From Leptoclinus maculatus (lineage: Eukaryota > Chordata > Actinopteri > Perciformes > Stichaeidae), in assembly GCA_032191485.1 (NCBI GenBank), contig JAVDOI010000134.1, positions 62,001 to 126,000 of the forward strand: 64,000 nucleotides of DNA, written 5' to 3'. The translations under genes and the position numbers were made by a program. Under the pieces are notes generated by a model. It made no database searches. It was given only the letters and a program-made list of their open reading frames with translations, and was not told the DNA's origin. Of this stretch, positions 47,101 through 56,089 are shown piece by piece; within the stretch, counting starts at the first letter, position 1, and each line of letters starts with the position of its first letter.

Positions 47101-48479
47101 GCTTGTGTTGTGTTGCTTGTGTCCTCTCTGAGGCGATATGTTTGATGTGACCCTGGTCCTATAGTCTGGTGAGCCTACGCCCCAAAAGATTTTACATATA
47201 AGGGACTGGAGTTATTGATGACTCCACTCCAGGTGCACATCCACATTGTTGATGTGAAAACTGGAAATCTTCATCATTTGGTCTACTTATGTGCCGATAA
47301 AGCTAAATTCAGTTGTTTGTTTTACATTTGTGCCATCGTCTTCATCTTTACAGACTGGTTGAACTAGCTAAAGACTGGTTGAACTAGCTAAAGACTAGTT
47401 GAACTAGCTAAAGACTGCTTGAACTAGCTAAAGACTGGTTGAACTAGCTAAAGACTGGTTGAAGACTGGTTGAACTAGCTAAAGACTGGTTGAACTAGCT
47501 AAAGACTGGTTGAAGACTGGTTGAACTAGCTAAAGACTGCTCGTGTTGTGCTGTTTGTGTTCCTTTTTGGCCGCGGTGCCATCAAGGAGTCGATATTGTT
47601 GTTGTGACCCTGGTTCTGCAGCAGGAGTGAAACATTGAAGACTTCAAATCCTCTTCACCTCATACATTGTAAAGTGCCATGGACGTCCTCGTCACAGCCT
47701 GAACGCAGAAGGAGAGCTACAAACAGTAAGAGCAATTCATTTTAATATGCATTGTGCTTGTGTTTAGTGGCCGCCGTGCCGTCACAGAGCAGATATGGTT
47801 GTAATGACCCTGGTGCTACAGTGTAAAGGCAGACATGGCTGCCACGCCCAGCCTTTGGTCATTAGCTCTCTTTCACCTTGTTGCATCTTTTTCTCATAAA
47901 CATTTCTGCTGGATTCATGTGAGTAGAAGCTTTGGTCTTTGGCCCAAATTCCTGGTTGTTTTGCGTGATGTTTGCACTATGTTGGCTGCTGTGCCGTGAC
48001 GTGTTGTAAATACTTGTGACTTGCTGTCTGCATGCGAGTGTGTTGGTATGGTAATTGAAAAGAGAAGCTATTTGCATTGCGGAATATTGTCTGTTTTTAT
48101 TTCACATAGTTTGGCCGTTGCATAAAATGAAATAACTCCATGAAATGACACGATGGATGTGTTTTCTTAGAAGGTGCAAAGAGCTGTTTAGTTCCATAAT
48201 GATTTATTTTATGTAAAATGCAGAAACCGGACGCTCTTCACTCGCAATAGTATTTTGAGTAAACCTGAAGGCCTCAAGTGTAAATGATGTGAGCATAATG
48301 TCATGTTTTCTACATTTTGCTTCTGGTGTTGCCACCTCCATCCCTCTCTCTTACCACACTGATGAGCTGTATCAGCTGTAGTCCCACGGTGACCACTACG
48401 GCTTCACTGAAGTGGTTAACGGGGCGAACCACCTTGTTGTAACCAGTGAACAGCGTCTTCACCAGACGCGTCTCATCCT
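41178..48479 (-). CDS. chrna1: Muscle nicotinic acetylcholine receptor alpha-1 subunit
   Basis: Nine minus-strand exons: 48,355-48,479 (SEDETRLVKTLFTGYNKVV), 45,630-45,674 (DEVNQIVTSNVRLKQ), 43,611-43,720 (QWLDVNLNWNPDEYGG), 43,316-43,511 (TGMITWNPPAIFKSYCEIIV; Cys-loop to NCSMKLGTWTYDG), 42,875-43,095 (SNFMESGEWVLKDY; M1), 42,280-42,503 (M2 and M3), 42,088-42,202 (ETIPNLMFF; intracellular loop), 41,879-42,003 (GVKYIAETMKSDEESNN), 41,178-41,306 (M4, ending MELTTL and stop). It is the agonist-binding alpha subunit of the neuromuscular cation channel. Exon sizes and phases fit the family, and the mature length would be about 434 residues once the lesion below is allowed for. The 42,875-43,095 exon lacks 17 nt at about 43,007, removing the diagnostic adjacent cysteines and shifting frame ahead of M1. 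The intron after 42,088 uses a GC donor. The signal-peptide exon was not found upstream. Confidence 0.93.
42086..42087 (-). other. Non-canonical GC splice donor in chrna1
   Basis: Minus strand reads ATC ACC G|GCAAGG and the next exon begins CTGCAG|GT AAC CCC at 42,003. Joining there gives ITGNPTPTS with correct phase. No GT is available at the junction. G|GCAAG is the usual context of the minor GC-AG intron class. Confidence 0.7.
43767..45090. mobile_element. hAT-like element in a chrna1 intron
   Basis: Starts CAGTGTTTTTCAACCTTTTC and ends with the inverted GGTTGAAAATCACTG, with GCGGCACAC motifs at both ends. Flanked by 8-bp TACTAGAG (43,759-43,766) and TACTAGTG (45,091-45,098), one mismatch. 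CAG..CTG ends and an 8-bp target duplication are hAT hallmarks. A second hAT-like element is nested inside. Confidence 0.85.
43887..44700 (-). mobile_element. Nested hAT element with transposase remnant
   Basis: Left end CAGGGGTGTCAAACTCAATC is the typical end of a second hAT group. On the minus strand 44,578-44,186 reads as a hAT transposase middle region: GTEFTRRFADFAAQKFKFEL, LLSHPFAVDVERAPVELIDL, QCNDTQSM. Tandem stops and the lack of a matching right end show decay and truncation. Confidence 0.75.
46200..46620. promoter_or_regulatory. CpG-bearing block with CRE and NRF1-like sites
   Basis: Within the large first chrna1 intron shown here, GCGCATGCTC (46,231-46,240) resembles an NRF-1 site and TGACGTCA (46,310-46,317) is a perfect cAMP-response element, followed by TTGATTGACGTGCG. 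Such a cluster can mark a promoter, for instance of an intronic transcript, but no coding exon follows and a mobile-element origin is possible. Motif matches only. Confidence 0.3.
46760..47850. repeat. Degenerate ~0.28-kb tandem repeat
   Basis: The phrase TCTTCATCTnTACAGACTGG followed by TTGAACTAGCTAAAGACTG recurs at 46,769, 47,063 and 47,337, each followed by TTGTGTCCTCTCT-type sequence. GTGACCCTGG(T)CT blocks recur at about 47,147, 47,604 and 47,806. This looks like three to four diverged units. No coding content. Confidence 0.65.
47351..47540. repeat. 20-bp minisatellite (GGTTGAACTAGCTAAAGACT)
   Basis: About nine copies of the 20-mer, with two shortened 10-bp versions (GGTTGAAGACT). It is an expansion of the TTGAACTAGCTAAAGACTG core that is single-copy in the neighbouring 0.28-kb units. 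GAACTAGCTAAAG contains the palindrome CTAG/TAGCTA. Confidence 0.9.
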
Positions 48480-49040
48480 CTGAGCAGAACACTGGACCTA
48501 TAGGACACACAGACATGTACGCAAACACTTCAGTCACACGTTGTTCTGGTACACACCTTTTTACTGACGAGTGGCATCTTCTGAACATATTGCACACGGA
48601 GGTCAGAGGAGGAAAACGCAGATTTGGGCTGTGGAGGAATTGAACTTTACTTGAAAGTAATGTGAGCTTTATACTGGAGGCAAACTAGTTCATACATTTC
48701 CTTTTGTGCTCACTTTGACTGAGATACACAGTATGACATGTCGCCATATCCAGCTGACGCCCGTGTCCCCACAAATGTTTTCACGCTGGAACCAAAATCA
48801 CAGCTGCAGCGAGAGGCAGGCCAGCAGATTGCTTTTAACTGTGATTCACACTGCAAACATTTCCCAGGCTTACAACTAGCAACCCGAAACCCTTCAGTGG
48901 GAGAGAGAATGCATTGGAAGAGAGGCAGACAGGAAGTTACAGGAAATATATCAGATGAGAGAGAAGTGGAGTGACTGGCGTGCCATGATGGTGAAAAGCC
49001 TCGGCGCTGAGTGTCTCTGGAGCCGTCTAAGCACTGCGAT

Positions 49041-49075
<35 letters not shown>

Positions 49076-49429
49076 CCTCGGAGCAGAACCTAATCTGAGT
49101 GTTAAGAGGGGGTTTGGGGAAAACCATCCCTGGCCGATCCGCTTGACATCAAGTCTGGATCAGTTAGAGTTCAGAACATTTAACCTGCATTTAACACCTT
49201 CATACAAAGGTGTTTCCAGCTAACAGACTTACAGTTCCTTTGTATTAACCATGCCTTTATGAGCCTATCAATTATGATATGCAACATAAACGTATACCAG
49301 CTGCACTTGTTGCTTGACAATGAACTAGAGACAGATTTTTAATCCACATGAGCATTCATTTGTTGTTGTTTTGAACATAAAATAGAGGCTGAATTTGTGA
49401 AGCTGATACTTGTTGACGTTAAAACTCTT
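48480..49429. other. Region upstream of the first visible chrna1 exon
   Basis: Should contain or lead to the signal-peptide exon of chrna1, but I could not identify a hydrophobic start exon with a compatible phase. (GT)n at 49,045-49,071. No other gene seen. Confidence 0.5.
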
Positions 49430-50340
49430 TGTAACCTGGTAACCTGCACCCGCAAATTCCGGTTCTGAACGAAGGGGCCCCACACTCTAACTACAAGGTC
49501 TTTTTTAATAATTCCAAGGGGTTATTAACACTAAGAATGGTTTGCTCATATGAATAGAGTAAATATTATGTATATATTACTGGTTAATAGCAGATGAAGA
49601 TGGAACACAGCTCCACTTTGAAAATGTCAAATTCGTATGGTGAAAAAGCACTATTATTCATAATACGATATTAAATGAGGCTCAGTAAAGCCTAGAACCA
49701 CCCACCATCATAGCAAACGACAGCAGTAGTGAATAGAAACAGAATTTGAGTGAATTGAGTGAAGTATGCCAGAATTAGAGACATAAACGTACGAGAGGTC
49801 ACGAAAGGTCGTCATTTGAGAAACAGCCTCTCCAGCTGTTCCATTGTACTTTTACAACCTAAATAACTATATATTTAACTTCCTTTATCCTTCTACATGC
49901 ACAATCTATCACATACAGCAGTTAGAAATCATTTTGGAGAGCTGGAACCGTCTCCAAAGCCTCTCCAGGCCGGCGACCTACGGGAGAATTGCGCAATAGC
50001 TGGTGTGTATTGCGCCGTTGTAGAGCTCCTGGTTCGTCAATTTTCGTTTTTTTTGCTCTGTTCGCACGTGTCTGGTGTGGCCAATCGAATGGCGTTAACA
50101 GATTTACCAGGAAGTCTTTAGTTTTCCGAAAAAATGCCGATCTACGCCGAGGACCCGGCGCGTAAAAGTCGCGAGACTGCCTCGCTGGAATGTTGTCCCC
50201 GAGCTTATTTGACCCCCCTTTCTTTATTTCACAACTTTATTAGAACGGAAATGGGACAGAATGAGGTGAATCAGCGGTCAAAATGGAGTTTAAGGACACG
50301 GTTTGATGATTTTGCTTCAAAAACGTGAGTACCGACCCAG
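49430..50340 (+). repeat. Interspersed repeat family, copy D
   Basis: Shares GGCCCCACACTCTAACTACA, GGTTATTAACACTAAGAA, TATGTATATATTACTGGTTA, CCAGCTGTTCCATTGTACTT and CACAATCTATCACATACAGC with copies A-C. The right part (49,930-50,340) is GC-richer, with GACCCGGCGCGTAAAAGTCG, and seems to be the less degraded 3' half of the family. No ORF of note. Confidence 0.6.
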
Positions 50341-51542
50341 AATTTTTTTGGCAAAGTGATAGATGCTGGGGGCTGCTGTCCCCCGGTAATGTTTGAAGCG
50401 TGTCCCGGAGAGGAAATCCGAGATATACGTTCGAAGCGTGATCGAATTGTTGCTAAATACCAAACTTTACCATGGACGGTTGAAAAACGACTTTTGAGAG
50501 GCTGTTTCTGTTACGTGTCTCGGCCAAAATGAACGAGAAAAGTGTCGATATTTAGCACGAGGCTAGGAATGTTGTCGTAGATCGTGTTTTATTGTGTTTT
50601 GAGTGTGTAAAGTGTTACACATGCTTCGATTCATGGGAGATTCTTCGTTCAAACGGTATGCTGCATTGTTGTGGAAATATTATATTTGTTACTGAAAATT
50701 GCATTCTGCGGTTCAGCTGAACCGGAATTCGCCCTCCCCCGCCCCCACACCGACCCCCGAGGGCCGGTAGCGGTTGCATTGGGTTAATATCTGAGAATTC
50801 CAGATGAGAACGGTTAGCATACAGCCCTCAAATTGAAGAGTTACTGATTGCAATTTATTTCTGAATATTTGCAAGCATTTATCTATGATCAGTACTTGTT
50901 GATAAAATATTAAGAAACTGGTCTGGTTCTGCAAGAAACGATGTCATATCCTCTATTGCATATTTAGGCCTGTAATTTCTCATACATCCTCACTCCTCTG
51001 ACGCATGCTTACTCATAATCTCCTTGCTGTCATTGTTTTTTTTAGTGCTGTCAATCGTGGTATCAGCTGGTCACATGTGATAGCACAGCGACACACCTAC
51101 GTTGTTAGACATCATCCTGTCTGCTGTTAAACGAGACTCTCTCAGACTTTAGTACGTTCATGTCAAACGATCTATTATGATGAAAAGTATTTACTTTCTC
51201 TTGATTTACTTACTGTAGTATACTTTGTACTACAAGTGGACTATCGCATCACCTTTGTTCATGTAAACGCACCTCGTAGTTTTGTTGTAATATGACCCGG
51301 CAAATTAACATAATGCTAAAGTTACATCCTTTGCATGTTTGTAGGAATCTGAACTGAGCTGTAGGATGTTGTTTCATTTAGCTAGCGATGGCTGCTGCCT
51401 GTCTGTTGTCCTGTGAGCACGCTTTGATCAGACAGAAATAGATGGGAGGGAAGGCGGGACAGAGCAGCCACTTGGAGCTGTCAATCATTGCCCACTTTAA
51501 ACTCCCAATTTACGCAGGATACCGAACCACCGGTGCACAATA
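50341..51542. other. Intergenic or intronic DNA, nothing recognised
   Basis: No gene, RNA or clear repeat seen. It contains a short C/G-rich patch (CCGCCCCCACACCGACCCCC at about 50,738). Confidence 0.5.
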
Positions 51543-51547
51543 CAAGG

Positions 51548-53014
51548 CAGGGTATGAAACTAACTCAAAATCAGTACTAGTCCCAAGGACTAGTAGGTTC
51601 ATAAAACTACTAGTCCTGAGCAATCTTTACTAGTCCTTCATGATCTCCTTGCCCGTTGACCTGAATTCATCCAGAGATGAACAGAGTCGGAGGGGTCAAA
51701 TTCTCCAATGGATGGTGTCTCCAGCAGCACCATCATACAGGGGTGGTACCTTAACAACACAACGACGCGTTTTGTCCGATGTGCCCGTGTTTTAGCAATG
51801 TCGCACCCCGTTGCATTATTTAGGCTCGTAGTGAAGATGAAGGTTAAGATCACGATTAAATACTGTACAGCAGTTCAAATTGCCAAGTTGAGGAATTCCG
51901 CTATGGAACGTACCGGCTAAAAATTTAGCTATATTCCGCCGTGGGGAGTAACAGCATGTCACCGTTGTCACCATGTCGCAGTTTAAGCAGTGAACGCTCA
52001 GAGCCCAAAACAATACGCAGTCTATGAATAAAGCAGGCATTTGTTCTAATTTTAGATGAAGTATTTTTGTTAGTTCATGTGCTGCAGTCATAAGAGCTTC
52101 ACCATCTATATTTCTTCCCCGGACGAATCTTGGCGGACCGCTGGTGAAACTGAAAGAGAGGCCCGGCCTGATCGATGAATATAGTGCCTTTTGCATTGCG
52201 TAAACAAAAAATGATAATCGAAACAAAATAGTCTAATATCCTCAACAATTTTGGGAATAGTTGAATGTTACTGTTAAAGTGACTGGGAAGGAATGTATAA
52301 TTGTACTGGTTCATTACAAGTTGTGGCCACCAGGGGGCACCTATCAGAATGCACTCCAGACAAGATGTTCCTTTGAGAGGTTTATTGACAGCAGTCAAAC
52401 AAGCAAGTGTGTGGTTCTGAAACAGATATCCATGAAATAATAATTAGTAAAAACCTCTATTCAGCATTGGTTCCAAATTAGGACATACAGGGACAGAATA
52501 CAGGCAGCGATAAACATGTCCGCGACTCCTACAGTCGGCACTTAGCAAACAACGAACGAGCCGCTAAATATCAGACTAGATTGCCGTGTAAATGACACAA
52601 TATAACCCTTATGATGAAATTAGACGAACACCAAACTTTACGTTTACTTACTGGTTGTTTACACGCACACAGTCTTGGAAGGTGAACTCCGAACATCCAC
52701 ATAAACTCTAATCTATTTACGGACACTGCCGTCATTTCGCGCCACTACCCTCGTCAGAGCCTTTTCACCAACTTAATACCGGTGATATTAGTCCGCGAGG
52801 GGCGTAGTGCGGTTTCTCCGAAACCCGTCAATAGAGGTCGTCCTTCGTCACAGTTACATTTACTTATCGGGAAAGTCTTTTTCCGGACATAAATAACGAA
52901 TAAAGCCTCTCAAATTTCACTCGCCATGAGGACTAGTGAGAATGATAATTTAGGTAGTCCCTCCAAAAATCCACTCGCCTCGGGCTAGCGGACTAGCGTT
53001 AGTTTCCGACCCTG
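51548..53014. mobile_element. hAT-like TIR element with 5-bp target duplication
   Basis: 1,467 bp with terminal inverted repeats CAGGGTATGAAACTAAC (left) and, reverse-complemented, CAGGGTCGGAAACTAAC (right), flanked by CAAGG at 51,543-51,547 and 53,015-53,019. ACTAGTCC-type subterminal motifs recur at both ends. CAGGG termini suggest a hAT relative of the short-TSD kind. No transposase frame survives. The element carries a CTCF-like site. Confidence 0.75.
52323..52342 (+). promoter_or_regulatory. CTCF-like motif inside the hAT-like element
   Basis: TGGCCACCAGGGGGCACCTA matches the CTCF core CCACCAGGGGGC exactly. Motif match only; occupancy is not shown. Confidence 0.5.
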
Positions 53015-53019
53015 CAAGG

Positions 53020-53395
53020 TGCTGAGACTCTTTTGTGTTTGCTGACACGTTCCAGCTGGAAAGTGACAGAAGTGTGGAGATTATTTCTGGTTGTATTTGA
53101 GTCCATGATGATATTGTGGGCTGGAAATAAACTTTTGACCAAATGTCTTGTGACAGTCTGTTGAGGAGAGTTAATCGATCCTCTGCTGTTAGAATGCATT
53201 TGAGCAGAAGAAAACAGAATAGGTTGCCACTTACCCTCAAATTGAATCTGTTCACTTTCCCCTTGAAGTTGTGTCATCTCCTAATCGGGCATGAATTGTT
53301 GTTGAATGGGTATGTTTGGTTAGAAATAACTAGTTACTTCTGGCTGCAGTCTTGTCTATTAAGGTTATTGTCAGTGAATTAATTCATTCTTCCTA
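53020..53395. other. Short unique stretch before the pyrimidine tract
   Basis: Nothing recognised; no conserved reading frame. Confidence 0.5.
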
Positions 53396-55190
53396 TTCTA
53401 TTGTCTGTCTTTCTCCCTCCCAACCTCCCTGTCTGTCTTTCTCCCTCCCTCCCAACCTCCCTGTCTGTCTCCCTGTCTCCCTCCCTCCCTGTCTACCTCC
53501 CTCCCTCCCTGTCTTTCTCCCTGTCTACCTCCCTCCCTCCCTCCCTCCCCTGTCTTTCTCCCTCCCTCCCTCCCTGTCTCCCTGTCTGTCTCCCTCCCTG
53601 TCTGTCTCCCTCCCTCCCTGTCTCCCTGTCTGTCTCCCTTCCTCCCTCCCTGTCTTTCTCCCTCCCTCCCTGTCTGTCTCCCTCCCTCCCTGTATCCCCG
53701 TCTCCCTGTCCCCCTGTCTCCCTCCCTGTCCCCCTGTCTGTCTGTCTCCCTCCATCCCTCCCTCCGTCTCCCTCCCTCCCTCCCTCCCTGTATCCCCGTC
53801 TCCCTCCCTCTCTCCCTCCCTCCCTCCCTGTCTGTCTGTCTCCCTCCCTGTCTGTCTCCCTTCCTCCCTCCCTCCCTTTATCCCTCCCTGTCTCCCTCCC
53901 TCCCCTGTCTTTCTCCCTCCCTCCCTGTCTCCCTGTCTCCCTCCCTGTCTGTTTGTCTGTCTCCCTCCGTCTGTCTCCCTGCCTGTCTCCCTCCCTCCCT
54001 CCCTCCCTCCCTCTCTCTCTCTCCCTGTCTCCCTCCCTGTCTCCCTCCCCTCCCTGTCTCCCTGTCTGTCTCCCTTCCTCCCTCCCTCCCTTTATCCCTC
54101 CCTCCCCTGTCTTTCTCCCTCCCTCCCTGTCTCCCCGTATGTCTCCCTCCCTCCCCGTCTCCCTCCCTCCCTGTCTACCTCCCTCCCTCCCTGTCTTTCT
54201 CCCTGTCTCCCTCCCTCCCTCCCCTGTCTTTCTCCCTCCCTGTCTCCCTGTCTGTCTCCCTTCCTCCCTCCCTCCCTGTATCCCTCCCTCCCTCCCTGTC
54301 TTTCTCCCTCCCCTGTCTTCCTCCCTCCCTCCCTGTCTGTCTGTCTGTCTCCCTCCCTGTCTGTCTCCCTTCCTCCCTGTCTGTCTTTCTCCCTCCCTCC
54401 CTGTCTCCCTCCCTCCCTGTCTGTCTGTCTCCCTCCCTCCCTGTCTGTCTTTCTCTCTCCCAACCTCCCTGTCTGTCTTTCTCTCTCCCAACCTCCCTGT
54501 CTGTCTTTCTCCCTCCAACCTCCCTGTCTGTCTTCCCCCCCAACCTCCCTGTCTGTCTTCCTCCCTCCCTCCCAACCTCCCTGTCTGTCTGTCTGTCTCC
54601 CAACCTCCCTGTCTGTCTTTCTCTCTCCCAACCTCCCTCCCTGTCTGTCTGTCTGTCTCCCAACCTCCCTGTCTGTCTTTCTCTCTCCCAACCTCCCTCC
54701 CTGTCTGTCTGTCTGTCTCCCAACCTCCCTGTCTGTCTTTCTCTCTCCCAACCTCCCTGTCTGTCTTTCTCTCTCCCAACCTCCCTGTCTGTCTGTCTGT
54801 CTGTCTCCCAACCTCCCTGTCTGTCTTTCTCCCTCCCAACCCCCCTGTCTGTCTTTCTCTCTCCCAACCCCCCTGTCTGTCTTTCTCTCTCCCAACCTCC
54901 CTGTCTGTCTTTTTCTCTCCCAACCTCCCTGTCTGTCTTTCTCCCAACCTCCCTGTCTGTCTTTTTCTCTCCCAACCTCCCTGTCTGTCTGTCTTTCTCT
55001 CTCCCAACCTCCCTGTCTGTCTGTCTTTCTCCCTCCCAACCTCCCTGTCTGTCTTTCTCTCTCCCAACCTCCCTGTCTCTCTTTCTCTCTCCCAACCTCC
55101 CTGTCTCTCTTTCTCCCTCCCAACCTCCCTGTCTGTCTTTCTCTCTCCCAACCTCCCTGTCTGTCATTCTCTCTCCCAACCTCCCTATAA
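53396..55190. repeat. 1.8-kb polypyrimidine low-complexity tract
   Basis: Almost pure C/T on this strand. 53,396-54,450 is irregular (CCCT)n/(CTGT)n. 54,450-55,190 is mostly a 28-bp unit, CCCAACCTCCCTGTCTGTCT + TTCTCTCT, with CTGT-number variation. Long Ser/Pro/Leu open frames on + and Arg/Glu/Gly frames on - are by-products of the composition. It abuts, without spacer, a partial unit of the tandem array. Confidence 0.95.
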
Positions 55191-55434
55191 TTGTCAGTGT
55201 TGATAGAGGGCGGTCAGTCTTCTTCCTGAAGTATGTCATCTGCCAGTCTGCGTTAGGGTACTTCCGGTGTCCGATGTAGGATGATGGGGTAAGATACTCT
55301 CACCAAACTCCTGTCGTGTAAACCAGTAGCATATCTGACCTGTAACATTGGATTCAGAATAGATTTTGTCCGTTAGCACTTTTCGTAGTTTGGCTTAGTA
55401 TGTTTGGTGCCACTATAATAATTTAAGGATCCAG
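55191..55434. repeat. Detached partial unit of the right-hand tandem array
   Basis: From TTGTCAGTGTTGATAGAGGG to AATTTAAGGAT this matches 56,351-56,588 almost exactly (one visible change in TTTTCGTAGTTTGG). It is separated from the main array by about 650 bp of unrelated sequence. Confidence 0.9.
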
Positions 55435-56070
55435 CACGGACAGTTACAGGAGTGAGAGATGAGCAGGTAAGGAAACATGAGAACACCAGGGCACACATGG
55501 AGAACTCTGTCAAGCTACATATTAGTCAAAGTGAACATCTTTTCTTCTCCATAGTTGTCCTCAGTCTCATCTGCTTAACTTGGTCATGGAGGCATCAACA
55601 TTTAATTGAGATGGTAAATTAACAGAGAAAACTCATAGCTTATATGTATGTGTGTGTTTTATATTATACTGAATATTATTATATGATATATGTTATACTG
55701 TATATATATATATTATACTGAATTCCCTGTGAGGGTGACTAAAATAAGATGTCCTGACGTGTTTAGAAGTGTTATTTACTGCTTTTTTTCGTGTTGGAAT
55801 TAATGTTAAATATTTAACTGCAAAGTAGTAATGCGTGTTTGATATCTTTTCAGATCGTACTGTAAATGGGTCATAATGTGTTGAGTTTTGTGAAAACTGT
55901 GACATGGAGAACATGGTGATCGCTGAACTAGCAAATAGTGAATTCATAAAAGAATTCATGAAAGAATTCATAAAATGCCATTGAGAATAGAATGGAATGC
56001 CGGATGGAACATGCATGTTCTCGAATAAATTAGAATGTTGACGTGTCATCTGATGTGTCATAAAGACCTT
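55435..56070. other. Unrelated AT-rich spacer within the array edge
   Basis: Separates the detached partial unit from the array. (AT)n-like runs lie around 55,630-55,720 and a triplicated GAATTCATAAA/GAATTCATGAAA motif at 55,940-55,975. No gene seen. Confidence 0.6.
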
Positions 56071-56089
56071 TCATCTTGAAAGCAAACCA

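Noticed and set aside
53352..55239. Open frames of 343-612 codons in the polypyrimidine tract (Ser/Pro/Leu/Cys on +, Arg/Glu/Gly/Asp on -).
   Set aside because: Pure composition effect of a C/T-only strand lacking stop codons. Overlapping frames are all open and no start context or domain is present.
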